Shown here: one piece after another, positions 1-8,065 of the stretch
Position numbering within the stretch: position 1 is the first letter of the stretch
Layout of the letters: each line of letters starts with the position of its first letter
NCBI GenBank assembly: GCA_904066235.2
Contig: CAJFCV020000001.1
Coordinates: forward strand, 14,937,291 to 15,001,290
Reading direction: 5' to 3'
Length of the DNA: 64,000 nucleotides
Origin: Bursaphelenchus xylophilus
Lineage: Eukaryota > Nematoda > Chromadorea > Rhabditida > Aphelenchoididae
Program-made: the position numbers and the translations under genes
The notes under the pieces: model-generated
Told to the model about the DNA's origin: nothing
The model's input: the letters and a program-made list of their open reading frames with translations, nothing else
Database searches by the model: none

Positions 1-1
1 A

Positions 2-469
2 ACGATAAAAACGATAATGCAAACTACGCGCCCTCGTATCACATGGAAGGTTTTACCAATGGCTCAGGTTGCCATTTTTAAAGAAATATTCGATCAAGTG
101 CGAAAAGATTTAGACTGTGAATTGTTTTATTCTGAACTAAAACGTCACAACGTCTCACATTATATTTACTATCTAGCCACAGATAATATTCACATCGTGT
201 TAGAAAACGATAACACCGTGTTAATAAAAGGACTTAAAAAGGTTGTAAATGTTAAATTCTCAAGAAACACGCATCTTATAGAAACGTCCTATGATAGGTT
301 GAAATCAAGAGAAATCACATTTCAGCAATACAGGGAAAATCTTGCTAAAGCAGGAGTTTTCCGATGGGTTACAAATATCCATGAACATAAAAGATATTAC
401 TATACCTTTGATAATTCATTACTATTTACTGAGAGCATTCAGAACACTACACAAATCTTTCCACGCTAA
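2..469 (+). CDS. Lambda hypothetical protein, YbcV/DUF1398-like, 5' truncated by window edge
   Basis: An open frame runs from the window edge to TAA at 467-469, giving 155 visible residues. The first ATG in view (17) is probably internal, because the frame stays open to base 2. Position and size fit the lambda gene recalled as lambdap79 (about 177 aa), so roughly 22 N-terminal residues would lie outside the window. It resembles the DUF1398/YbcV family found in lambdoid prophages such as DLP12; its function is unknown. The protein is basic and rich in Tyr and Lys, with no signal peptide or membrane segment visible in this part. It points the same way as bor, 289 bp upstream of it. Here it is part of contaminant DNA, so it says nothing about the host. 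Confidence 0.8.
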   Translation, partial: TIKTIMQTTRPRITWKVLPMAQVAIFKEIFDQVRKDLDCELFYSELKRHNVSHYIYYLATDNIHIVLENDNTVLIKGLKKVVNVKFSRNTHLIETSYDRLKSREITFQQYRENLAKAGVFRWVTNIHEHKRYYYTFDNSLLFTESIQNTTQIFPR

Positions 470-560
470 ATCATAACGTCCGGTTTCTTCCGTGTCAGCA
501 CCGGGGCGTTGGCATAATGCAATACGTGTACGCGCTAAACCCTGTGTGCATCGTTTTAAT

Positions 561-625
561 TATTCCCGGACACTCCCGCAGAGAAGTTCCCCGTCAGGGC
601 TGTGGACATAGTTAATCCGGGAATA
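561..625. repeat. 10-bp inverted repeat in the lambda intergenic region
   Basis: tattcccgga at 561-570 is the exact reverse complement of tccgggaata at 616-625, with a 45-bp spacer. It lies between the YbcV-like gene and bor. A long-spaced hairpin in RNA is possible but no T-tract follows, so I do not call it a terminator. No gene is visible in the rest of 470-689. Confidence 0.5.
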
Positions 626-689
626 CAATGACGATTCATCGCACCTGACATACATTAATAAATATTAACAATATGAAATTTCAACTCAT

Positions 690-724
690 TGTTTAGGGTT
701 TGTTTAATTTTCTACACATACGAT
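690..724 (+). promoter_or_regulatory. PhoP-box promoter of bor
   Basis: Two direct tgttta half-sites at 690-695 and 701-706 are separated by five bases, the (T/G)GTTTA-N5-(T/G)GTTTA arrangement of a PhoP box. A -10-like tacgat lies at 719-724, 12 bases after the box, which is the usual spacing for PhoP-activated promoters. In E. coli the homologous borD gene is in the PhoPQ regulon (established knowledge), so low Mg2+ activation of bor is a sound inference. There is no good -35 element, as expected if PhoP replaces it. Confidence 0.7.
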
Positions 725-758
725 TCTGCGAACTTCAAAAAGCATCGGGAATAACACC

Positions 759-1052
759 ATGAAAAAAATGCTACTCGCTACTGCGCTGGCCCTGCTTATT
801 ACAGGATGTGCTCAACAGACGTTTACTGTTCAAAACAAACCGGCAGCAGTAGCACCAAAGGAAACCATCACCCATCATTTCTTCGTTTCTGGAATTGGGC
901 AGAAGAAAACTGTCGATGCAGCCAAAATTTGTGGCGGCGCAGAAAATGTTGTTAAAACAGAAACCCAGCAAACATTCGTAAATGGATTGCTCGGTTTTAT
1001 TACTTTAGGCATTTATACTCCGCTGGAAGCGCGTGTGTATTGCTCACAATAA
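759..1052 (+). CDS. bor: Bor outer-membrane lipoprotein (lambda)
   Basis: This 97-aa protein is the lambda Bor lipoprotein, expressed from the lysogen and associated with serum (complement) resistance of the host cell; it is related to Iss of ColV plasmids. The N-terminus has a Lys-rich start (MKK), a hydrophobic stretch from residue 4 to about 14, and a lipobox LITGC, with Cys17 as the expected lipidated first residue of the mature protein. The length equals that recalled for lambda Bor. The ATG at 759 is preceded by a weak ribosome site (cggga, 746-750). The gene is convergent with Rz; a hairpin separates the two stops. It appears intact. As part of the sequencing control it is not a host gene. 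Confidence 0.97.
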   Translation: MKKMLLATALALLITGCAQQTFTVQNKPAAVAPKETITHHFFVSGIGQKKTVDAAKICGGAENVVKTETQQTFVNGLLGFITLGIYTPLEARVYCSQ

Positions 1053-1058
1053 TTGCAT

Positions 1059-1084
1059 GAGTTGCCCATCGATATGGGCAACTC
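1059..1084. terminator. Candidate bidirectional terminator hairpin between bor and Rz
   Basis: An 11-bp perfect stem (gagttgcccat at 1059-1069 and atgggcaactc at 1074-1084) encloses a cgat loop. It sits between the convergent stops of bor (1050-1052) and native Rz (1084-1086). Its position suits transcription from both sides. The stem is not followed by a long T-tract on either strand, so termination strength is uncertain. Confidence 0.55.
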
Positions 1085-1544
1085 TATCTGCACTGCTCAT
1101 TAATATACTTCTGGGTTCCTTCCAGTTGTTTTTGCATAGTGATCAGCCTCTCTCTGAGGGTGAAATAATCCCGTTCAGCGGTGTCTGCCAGTCGGGGGAG
1201 GCTGCATTATCCACGCCGGAGGCGGTGGTGGCTTCACGCACTGACTGACAGACTGCTTTGATGTGCAACCGACGACGACCAGCGGCAACATCATCACGCA
1301 GAGCATCATTTTCAGCTTTAGCATCAGCTAACTCCTTCGTGTATTTTGCATCGAGCGCAGCAACATCACGCTGACGCATCTGCATGTCAGTAATTGCCGC
1401 GTTCGCCAGCTTCAGTTCTCTGGCATTTTTGTCGCGCTGGGCTTTGTAGGTAATGGCGTTATCACGGTAATGATTAACAGCCCATGACAGGCAGACGATG
1501 ATGCAGATAACCAGAGCGGAGATAATCGCGGTGACTCTGCTCAT
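1084..1544 (-). pseudogene. Rz: Rz inner-membrane spanin subunit, frameshifted by a contracted G run
   Basis: Rz is the inner-membrane spanin of lambda. It pairs with the outer-membrane lipoprotein Rz1 across the periplasm and fuses the two membranes in the last step of lysis. The start at 1544 overlaps the R stop by four bases (1541-1544). Residues about 5-21 form a hydrophobic signal anchor, followed by a Lys/Glu/Asp/Ala-rich coiled-coil region. The first 117 residues are native. At the G run 1194-1198 (five Gs here, six in lambda as recalled) the frame shifts, and the last 16 residues, beginning DWQTP, come from the overlapping Rz1 frame, stopping at 1143. The native stop would be at 1084-1086, for 153 aa. 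The lesion looks like a nanopore homopolymer error rather than a biological mutation. Confidence 0.93.
1143..1324 (-). pseudogene. Rz1: Rz1 outer-membrane spanin lipoprotein, nested in Rz, frameshifted
   Basis: Lambda Rz1 is a 60-residue proline-rich lipoprotein encoded entirely inside Rz in the +1 frame. Its ATG is at 1322-1324 on the minus strand and opens a short lipoprotein signal. The same one-base loss in the G run at 1194-1198 takes it out of frame in its proline-rich region, while its original C-terminal codons are now read by the Rz frame. The listed end (1143) is the native stop position. The role (outer-membrane half of the spanin complex) is established for lambda; the break is most likely a sequencing artefact. 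Confidence 0.8.
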
Positions 1545-2017
1545 ACATCAATCTCTCTGACCGTTCCGCCCGCTTCTTTGAATTTTGCAATCAGGCTGTC
1601 AGCCTTATGCTCGAACTGACCATAACCAGCGCCCGGCAGTGAAGCCCAGATATTGCTGCAACGGTCGATTGCCTGACGGATATCACCACGATCAATCATA
1701 GGTAAAGCGCCACGCTCCTTAATCTGCTGCAATGCCACAGCGTCCTGACTTTTCGGAGAGAAGTCTTTCAGGCCAAGCTGCTTGCGGTAGGCATCCCACC
1801 AACGGGAAAGAAGCTGGTAGCGTCCGGCGCCTGTTGATTTGAGTTTTGGGTTTAGCGTGACAAGTTTGCGAGGGTGATCGGAGTAATCAGTAAATAGCTC
1901 TCCGCCTACAATGACGTCATAACCATGATTTCTGGTTTTCTGACGTCCGTTATCAGTTCCCTCCGACCACGCCAGCATATCGAGGAACGCCTTACGTTGA
2001 TTATTGATTTCTACCAT
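1541..2017 (-). CDS. R: R endolysin, lambda lytic transglycosylase
   Basis: This 158-aa protein is lambda endolysin R. It is a soluble lytic transglycosylase that cleaves the MurNAc-GlcNAc bond in peptidoglycan, leaving 1,6-anhydro ends, once the holin S has opened the inner membrane. The catalytic glutamate is Glu19, within WSEGTDNGR. There is no signal sequence or SAR domain, consistent with holin-dependent release. The gene start at 2017 overlaps the end of S (2001) by 17 bases and its stop overlaps the Rz start by four bases, the compact S-R-Rz lysis cassette transcribed from the late promoter. It is full length and intact here, within contaminant DNA. Confidence 0.98.
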   Translation of the reverse strand: MVEINNQRKAFLDMLAWSEGTDNGRQKTRNHGYDVIVGGELFTDYSDHPRKLVTLNPKLKSTGAGRYQLLSRWWDAYRKQLGLKDFSPKSQDAVALQQIKERGALPMIDRGDIRQAIDRCSNIWASLPGAGYGQFEHKADSLIAKFKEAGGTVREIDV

Positions 2018-2324
2018 CTTCTACTCCGGCTTTTTTAGCAGCGAAGCGTTTGATAAGCGAACCAATCGAGTCAGTACCGATGTAGCCGATAAACACGCTC
2101 GTTATATAAGCGAGATTGCTACTTAGTCCGGCGAAGTCGAGAAGGTCACGAATGAACTAGGCGATAATGGCGCACATCGTTGCGTCGATTACTGTTTTTG
2201 TAAACGCACCGCCATTATATCTGCCGCGAAGGTACGCCATTGCAAACGCAAGGATTGCCCCGATGCCTTGTTCCTTTGCCGCGAGAATGGCGGCCAACAG
2301 GTCATGTTTTTCTGGCATCTTCAT
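2001..2324 (-). pseudogene. S: S holin with Sam7 amber stop at codon 56
   Basis: Lambda S encodes two products from one frame by dual starts, Met1 (2322-2324) and Met3 (2316-2318): the 107-residue antiholin and the 105-residue holin that times lysis by forming large holes in the inner membrane. Here codon 56, normally Trp, reads TAG on the minus strand (cta at 2157-2159). This is the Sam7 allele of the commercial lambda cI857 Sam7 strain. The stop truncates the protein within its second membrane segment. The frame continues without other damage to TAA at 2001-2003, overlapping R by 17 bases. This is a deliberate laboratory mutation and the best marker that the segment is reagent DNA. Confidence 0.96.
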
Positions 2325-2348
2325 GTCTTACCCCCAATAAGGGGATTT
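2325..2348 (-). promoter_or_regulatory. S translation-initiation region with sdi hairpin
   Basis: On the minus strand a G-rich Shine-Dalgarno stretch (2331-2335) precedes the two S starts. It can pair with the cccc at 2344-2341 to form a short stem with a ttatt loop. This is the known sdi structure that sets the ratio of holin to antiholin starts. Confidence 0.7.
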
Positions 2349-2528
2349 GCTCTATTTAATTAGGAATAAGGTCGATTACTGATAGAACAAATCCAGGCTA
2401 CTGTGTTTAGTAATCAGATTTGTTCGTGACCGATATGCACGGGCAAAACGGCAGGAGGTTGTTAGCGCAAAAAAAATTCCAAAAAAAAATTCCAAAAAAA
2501 AAGCGACTAACAAACACAATCTGATGGC
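2349..2528 (-). other. Lambda late leader upstream of S, with three A runs
   Basis: No gene is present in this untranslated late-transcript leader. Three A runs of 8, 9 and 9 bases lie at 2469-2508, separated by ttcc. I recall them as longer (about 10 or more) in reference lambda, so they are probably contracted here. The phage sequence ends at ctgatggc, 2521-2528. Confidence 0.7.
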
Positions 2529-2555
2529 AGCAATACGTAACTGAACGAAGTACAA
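2529..2555. other. Oxford Nanopore ligation adapter fused to the control strand
   Basis: Immediately after the lambda end comes one A (2529, as expected from dA-tailing) and then gcaatacgtaactgaacg continuing to 2555. From memory this is the bottom strand of the nanopore ligation adapter, whose top strand ends ...ACGTATTGCT. The match appears continuous to about 2554. It is synthetic sequence left in the assembly. Confidence 0.93.
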
Positions 2556-2975
2556 NNNNNNNNNNNNNNNNNNNNNNNNNNNNNNNNNNNNNNNNNNNNN
2601 NNNNNNNNNNNNNNNNNNNNNNNNNNNNNNNNNNNNNNNNNNNNNNNNNNNNNNNNNNNNNNNNNNNNNNNNNNNNNNNNNNNNNNNNNNNNNNNNNNNN
2701 NNNNNNNNNNNNNNNNNNNNNNNNNNNNNNNNNNNNNNNNNNNNNNNNNNNNNNNNNNNNNNNNNNNNNNNNNNNNNNNNNNNNNNNNNNNNNNNNNNNN
2801 NNNNNNNNNNNNNNNNNNNNNNNNNNNNNNNNNNNNNNNNNNNNNNNNNNNNNNNNNNNNNNNNNNNNNNNNNNNNNNNNNNNNNNNNNNNNNNNNNNNN
2901 NNNNNNNNNNNNNNNNNNNNNNNNNNNNNNNNNNNNNNNNNNNNNNNNNNNNNNNNNNNNNNNNNNNNNNNNNNN
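2556..2975. other. Assembly gap of 420 Ns
   Basis: The run of Ns separates adapter sequence from satellite. The length is not a standard placeholder such as 100 or 500, so the scaffolder probably estimated it. Nothing in the sequence supports physical linkage of the two sides. Confidence 0.99.
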
Positions 2976-5900
2976 AAAACCGGTGTCTAGTATAATATCA
3001 GTGTTTTTCGCCCAGTGTCGGCGTAGTTTGATTCCAAAAAAGCTGAAACTTGCCATGCTAAAATCTCAGGCGATTAGCTTTCGAATGGTGTATGTCTTGT
3101 CAATTCACTCCTTCATCACTAATTCACTTTTTTTAAAACCGGTGTCTAGTATAATATCAGTGTTTTTCGCCCAGTGTCGGCGTAGTTTGATTCCAAAAAA
3201 GCTGAAACTTGCCATGCTAAAATCTCAGGCGATTAGCTTTCGAATGGTGTATGTCTTGTCAATTCACTCCTTCATCACTAATTCACTTTTTTTAAAACCG
3301 GTGTCTAGTATAATATCAGAGTTTTTCGCCCAGTGTCGGCGTAGTTTGATTCCAAAAAAGCTGAAACTTGCCATGCTAAAATCTCAGGCGATTAGCTTTC
3401 GAATGGTGTATGTCTTGTCAATTCACTCCTTCATCACTAATTCACTTTTTTTAAAACCGGTGTCTAGTATAATATCAGAGTTTTTCGCCCAGTGTCGGCG
3501 TAGTTTGATTCCAAAAAAGCTGAAACTTGCCATGCTAAAATCTCAGGCGATTAGCTTTCGAATGGTGTATGTCTTGTCAATTCACTCCTTCATCACTAAT
3601 TCACTTTTTTTAAAACCGGTGTCTAGTATAATATCAGAGTGTTTCGCCCAGTGTGGGCGTAGTTTGATTCCAAAAATGCTGAAACTTGCCATGCTAAAAT
3701 CTCAGGCGATTAGCTTTCGAATGGTGTATGTCTTGTCAATTCACTCCTTCATCACTAATTCACTTTTTTTAAAACCGGTGTCTAGTATAATATCAGAGTT
3801 TTTCGCCCAGTGTCGGCGTAGTTTGATTCCAAAAAAGCTGAAACTTGCCATGCTAAAATCTCAGGCGATTAGCTTTCGAATGGTGTATGTCTTGTCAATT
3901 CACTCCTTCATCACTAATTCACTTTTTTTAAAACCGGTGTCTAGTATAATATCAGAGTGTTTCGCCCAGTGTGGGCGTAGTTTGATTCCAAAAATGCTGA
4001 AACTTGCCATGCTAAAATCTCAGGCGATTAGCTTTCGAATGGTGTATGTCTTGTCAATTCACTCCTTCATCACTAATTCACTTTTTTTAAAACCGGTGTC
4101 TAGTATAATATCAGAGTTTTTCGCCCAGTGTCGGCGTAGTTTGATTCCAAAAAAGCTGAAACTTGCCATGCTAAAATCTCAGGCGATTAGCTTTCGAATG
4201 GTGTATGTCTTGTCAATTCACTCCTTCATCACTAATTCACTTTTTTTAAAACCGGTGTCTAGTATAATATCAGAGTTTTTCGCCCAGTGTCGGCGTAGTT
4301 TGATTCCAAAAAAGCTGAAACTTGCCATGCTAAAATCTCAGGCGATTAGCTTTCGAATGGTGTATGTCTTGTCAATTCACTCCTTCATCACTAATTCACT
4401 TTTTTTAAAACCGGTGTCTAGTATAATATCAGAGTTTTTCGCCCAGTGTCGGCGTAGTTTGATTCCAAAAAAGCTGAAACTTGCCATGCTAAAATCTCAG
4501 GCGATTAGCTTTCGAATGGTGTATGTCTTGTCAATTCACTCCTTCATCACTAATTCACTTTTTTTAAAACCGGTGTCTAGTATAATATCAGAGTGTTTCG
4601 CCCAGTGTCGGCGTAGTTTGATTCCAAAAATGCTGAAACTTGCCATGCTAAAATCTCAGGCGATTAGCTTTCGAATGGTGTATGTCTTGTCAATTCACTC
4701 CTTCATCACTAATTCACTTTTTTTAAAACCGGTGTCTAGTATAATATCAGAGTTTTTCGCCCAGTGTCGGCGTAGTTTGATTCCAAAAAAGCTGAAACTT
4801 GCCATGCTAAAATCTCAGGCGATTAGCTTTCGAATGGTGTATGTCTTGTCAATTCACTCCTTCATCACTAATTCACTTTTTTTAAAACCGGTGTCTAGTA
4901 TAATATCAGAGTTTTTCGCCCAGTGTCGGCGTAGTTTGATTCCAAAAAAGCTGAAACTTGCCATGCTAAAATCTCAGGCGATTAGCTTTCGAATGGTGTA
5001 TGTCTTGTCAATTCACTCCTTCATCACTAATTCACTTTTTTTAAAACCGGTGTCTAGTATAATATCAGAGTGTTTCGCCCAGTGTCGGCGTAGTTTGATT
5101 CCAAAAAAGCTGAAACTTGCCATGCTAAAATCTCAGGCGATTAGCTTTCGAATGGTGTATGTCTTGTCAATTCACTCCTTCATCACTAATTCACTTTTTT
5201 TAAAACCGGTGTCTAGTATAATATCAGAGTTTTTCGCCCAGTGTCGGCGTAGTTTGATTCCAAAAAAGCTGAAACTTGCCATGCTAAAATCTCAGGCGAT
5301 TAGCTTTCGAATGGTGTATGTCTTGTCAATTCACTCCTTCATCACTAATTCACTTTTTTTAAAACCGGTGTCTAGTATAATATCAGAGTTTTTCGCCCAG
5401 TGTCGGCGTAGTTTGATTCCAAAAAAGCTGAAACTTGCCATGCTAAAATCTCAGGCGATTAGCTTTCGAATGGTGTATGTCTTGTCAATTCACTCCTTCA
5501 TCACTAATTCACTTTTTTTAAAACCGGTGTCTAGTATAATATCAGAGTTTTTCGCCCAGTGTCGGCGTAGTTTGATTCCAAAAAAGCTGAAACTTGCCAT
5601 GCTAAAATCTCAGGCGATTAGCTTTCGAATGGTGTATGTCTTGTCAATTCACTCCTTCATCACTAATTCACTTTTTTTAAAACCGGTGTCTAGTATAATA
5701 TCAGAGTTTTTCGCCCAGTGTCGGCGTAGTTTGATTCCAAAAAAGCTGAAACTTGCCATGCTAAAATCTCAGGCGATTAGCTTTCGAATGGTGTATGTCT
5801 TGTCAATTCACTCCTTCATCACTAATTCACTTTTTTTAAAACCGGTGTCTAGTATAATATCAGAGTGTTTCGCCCAGTGTGGGCGTAGTTTGATTCCAAA

Positions 5901-8065
5901 AATGCTGAAACTTGCCATGCTAAAATCTCAGGCGATTAGCTTTCGAATGGTGTATGTCTTGTCAATTCACTCCTTCATCACTAATTCACTTTTTTTAAAA
6001 CCGGTGTCTAGTATAATATCAGAGTTTTTCGCCCAGTGTCGGCGTAGTTTGATTCCAAAAAAGCTGAAACTTGCCATGCTAAAATCTCAGGCGATTAGCT
6101 TTCGAATGGTGTATGTCTTGTCAATTCACTCCTTCATCACTAATTCACTTTTTTTTAAAACCGGTGTCTAGTATAATATCAGAGTTTTTCGCCCAGTGTC
6201 GGCGTAGTTTGATTCCAAAAAAGCTGAAACTTGCCATGCTAAAATCTCAGGCGATTAGCTTTCGAATGGTGTATGTCTTGTCAATTCACTCCTTCATCAC
6301 TAATTCACTTTTTTTAAAACCGGTGTCTAGTATAATATCAGAGTTTTTCGCCCAGTGTCGGCGTAGTTTGATTCCAAAAAAGCTGAAACTTGCCATGCTA
6401 AAATCTCAGGCGATTAGCTTTCGAATGGTGTATGTCTTGTCAATTCACTCCTTCATCACTAATTCACTTTTTTTAAAACCGGTGTCTAGTATAATATCAG
6501 AGTTTTTCGCCCAGTGTCGGCGTAGTTTGATTCCAAAAAAGCTGAAACTTGCCATGCTAAAATCTCAGGCGATTAGCTTTCGAATGGTGTATGTCTTGTC
6601 AATTCACTCCTTCATCACTAATTCACTTTTTTTAAAACCGGTGTCTAGTATAATATCAGAGTTTTTCGCCCAGTGTCGGCGTAGTTTGATTCCAAAAAAG
6701 CTGAAACTTGCCATGCTAAAATCTCAGGCGATTAGCTTTCGAATGGTGTATGTCTTGTCAATTCACTCCTTCATCACTAATTCACTTTTTTTAAAACCGG
6801 TGTCTAGTATAATATCAGAGTTTTTCGCCCAGTGTCGGCGTAGTTTGATTCCAAAAAAGCTGAAACTTGCCATGCTAAAATCTCAGGCGATTAGCTTTCG
6901 AATGGTGTATGTCTTGTCAATTCACTCCTTCATCACTAATTCACTTTTTTTAAAACCGGTGTCTAGTATAATATCAGAGTTTTTCGCCCAGTGTCGGCGT
7001 AGTTTGATTCCAAAAAAGCTGAAACTTGCCATGCTAAAATCTCAGGCGATTAGCTTTCGAATGGTGTATGTCTTGTCAATTCACTCCTTCATCACTAATT
7101 CACTTTTTTTAAAACCGGTGTCTAGTATAATATCAGAGTTTTTCGCCCAGTGTCGGCGTAGTTTGATTCCAAAAAAGCTGAAACTTGCCATGCTAAAATC
7201 TCAGGCGATTAGCTTTCGAATGGTGTATGTCTTGTCAATTCACTCCTTCATCACTAATTCACTTTTTTTAAAACCGGTGTCTAGTATAATATCAGAGTGT
7301 TTCGCCCAGTGTGGGCGTAGTTTGATTCCAAAAATGCTGAAACTTGCCATGCTAAAATCTCAGGCGATTAGCTTTCGAATGGTGTATGTCTTGTCAATTC
7401 ACTCCTTCATCACTAATTCACTTTTTTTAAAACCGGTGTCTAGTATAATATCAGAGTTTTTCGCCCAGTGTCGGCGTAGTTTGATTCCAAAAAAGCTGAA
7501 ACTTGCCATGCTAAAATCTCAGGCGATTAGCTTTCGAATGGTGTATGTCTTGTCAATTCACTCCTTCATCACTAATTCACTTTTTTTAAAACCGGTGTCT
7601 AGTATAATATCAGAGTTTTTCGCCCAGTGTCGGCGTAGTTTGATTCCAAAAAAGCTGAAACTTGCCATGCTAAAATCTCAGGCGATTAGCTTTCGAATGG
7701 TGTATGTCTTGTCAATTCACTCCTTCATCACTAATTCACTTTTTTTAAAACCGGTGTCTAGTATAATATCAGAGTTTTTCGCCCAGTGTCGGCGTAGTTT
7801 GATTCCAAAAAAGCTGAAACTTGCCATGCTAAAATCTCAGGCGATTAGCTTTCGAATGGTGTATGTCTTGTCAATTCACTCCTTCATCACTAATTCACTT
7901 TTTTTAAAACCGGTGTCTAGTATAATATCAGAGTTTTTCGCCCAGTGTCGGCGTAGTTTGATTCCAAAAAAGCTGAAACTTGCCATGCTAAAATCTCAGG
8001 CGATTAGCTTTCGAATGGTGTATGTCTTGTCAATTCACTCCTTCATCACCAATTCACCTTTTTTC
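2976..8065 (+). repeat. Satellite block 1: 32 units, mostly the 159-bp subfamily
   Basis: Thirty units of 159 bp and two of 160 bp fill this block exactly. The dominant form has gagtttttcgcccagtgtcg, aaaaaagctg, ctccttcatc and cacttttttt. A minority form with gtgtttcgcccagtgtggg and aaaaatgctg appears singly, for example near 3637, 3955, 5865 and 7295. The first two units have atatcagtg in place of atatcagag. Because 159 is divisible by three, one frame stays open over 20 units (2983-6171); this is a by-product of the period, not a gene. Confidence 0.95.

Larger units (their letters stand above)
1..2528 (-). other. Phage lambda cI857 Sam7 segment (sequencing control contaminant)
   Basis: The gene order and products (YbcV-like gene, bor, Rz/Rz1, R, S) are those of the right end of phage lambda, in reverse complement. 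Against lambda map coordinates recalled from memory, the sum of window and map positions is 47511 over 469-1052 and 47510 over 1541-2324. This means near-perfect colinearity with one net missing base. The S amber codon marks the laboratory Sam7 strain. The segment ends exactly where, as I recall, the Oxford Nanopore DNA control strand begins, and adapter sequence follows at once. A natural lambdoid prophage would not carry Sam7 or an adapter. About 1 kb more of the control strand would be expected upstream if the full amplicon was assembled. Confidence 0.96.

Noticed and set aside
771..971. Minus-strand frame opposite bor
   Set aside because: It is antisense to the well-supported bor gene and has no ribosome site or recognisable product.
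1033..1248. Plus-strand frame opposite the end of Rz
   Set aside because: It is antisense to Rz/Rz1 and includes the terminator hairpin; it is a shadow frame.
1..2528. Resident lambdoid prophage or horizontally transferred lysis genes
   Set aside because: The Sam7 amber codon, the control-strand endpoint and the attached sequencing adapter point to reagent DNA.
2376..3056. Minus-strand open frame bridging lambda and satellite
   Set aside because: It crosses 420 Ns, the adapter and an artificial join, so the translation is meaningless.
2983..6171. A 1062-residue open frame made of a 53-residue repeat
   Set aside because: The 159-bp period is divisible by three, so any stop-free frame in one monomer stays open across many. 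It ends at the first 160-bp unit, it is made only of satellite, and similar 72-residue frames occur throughout the 160-bp units.
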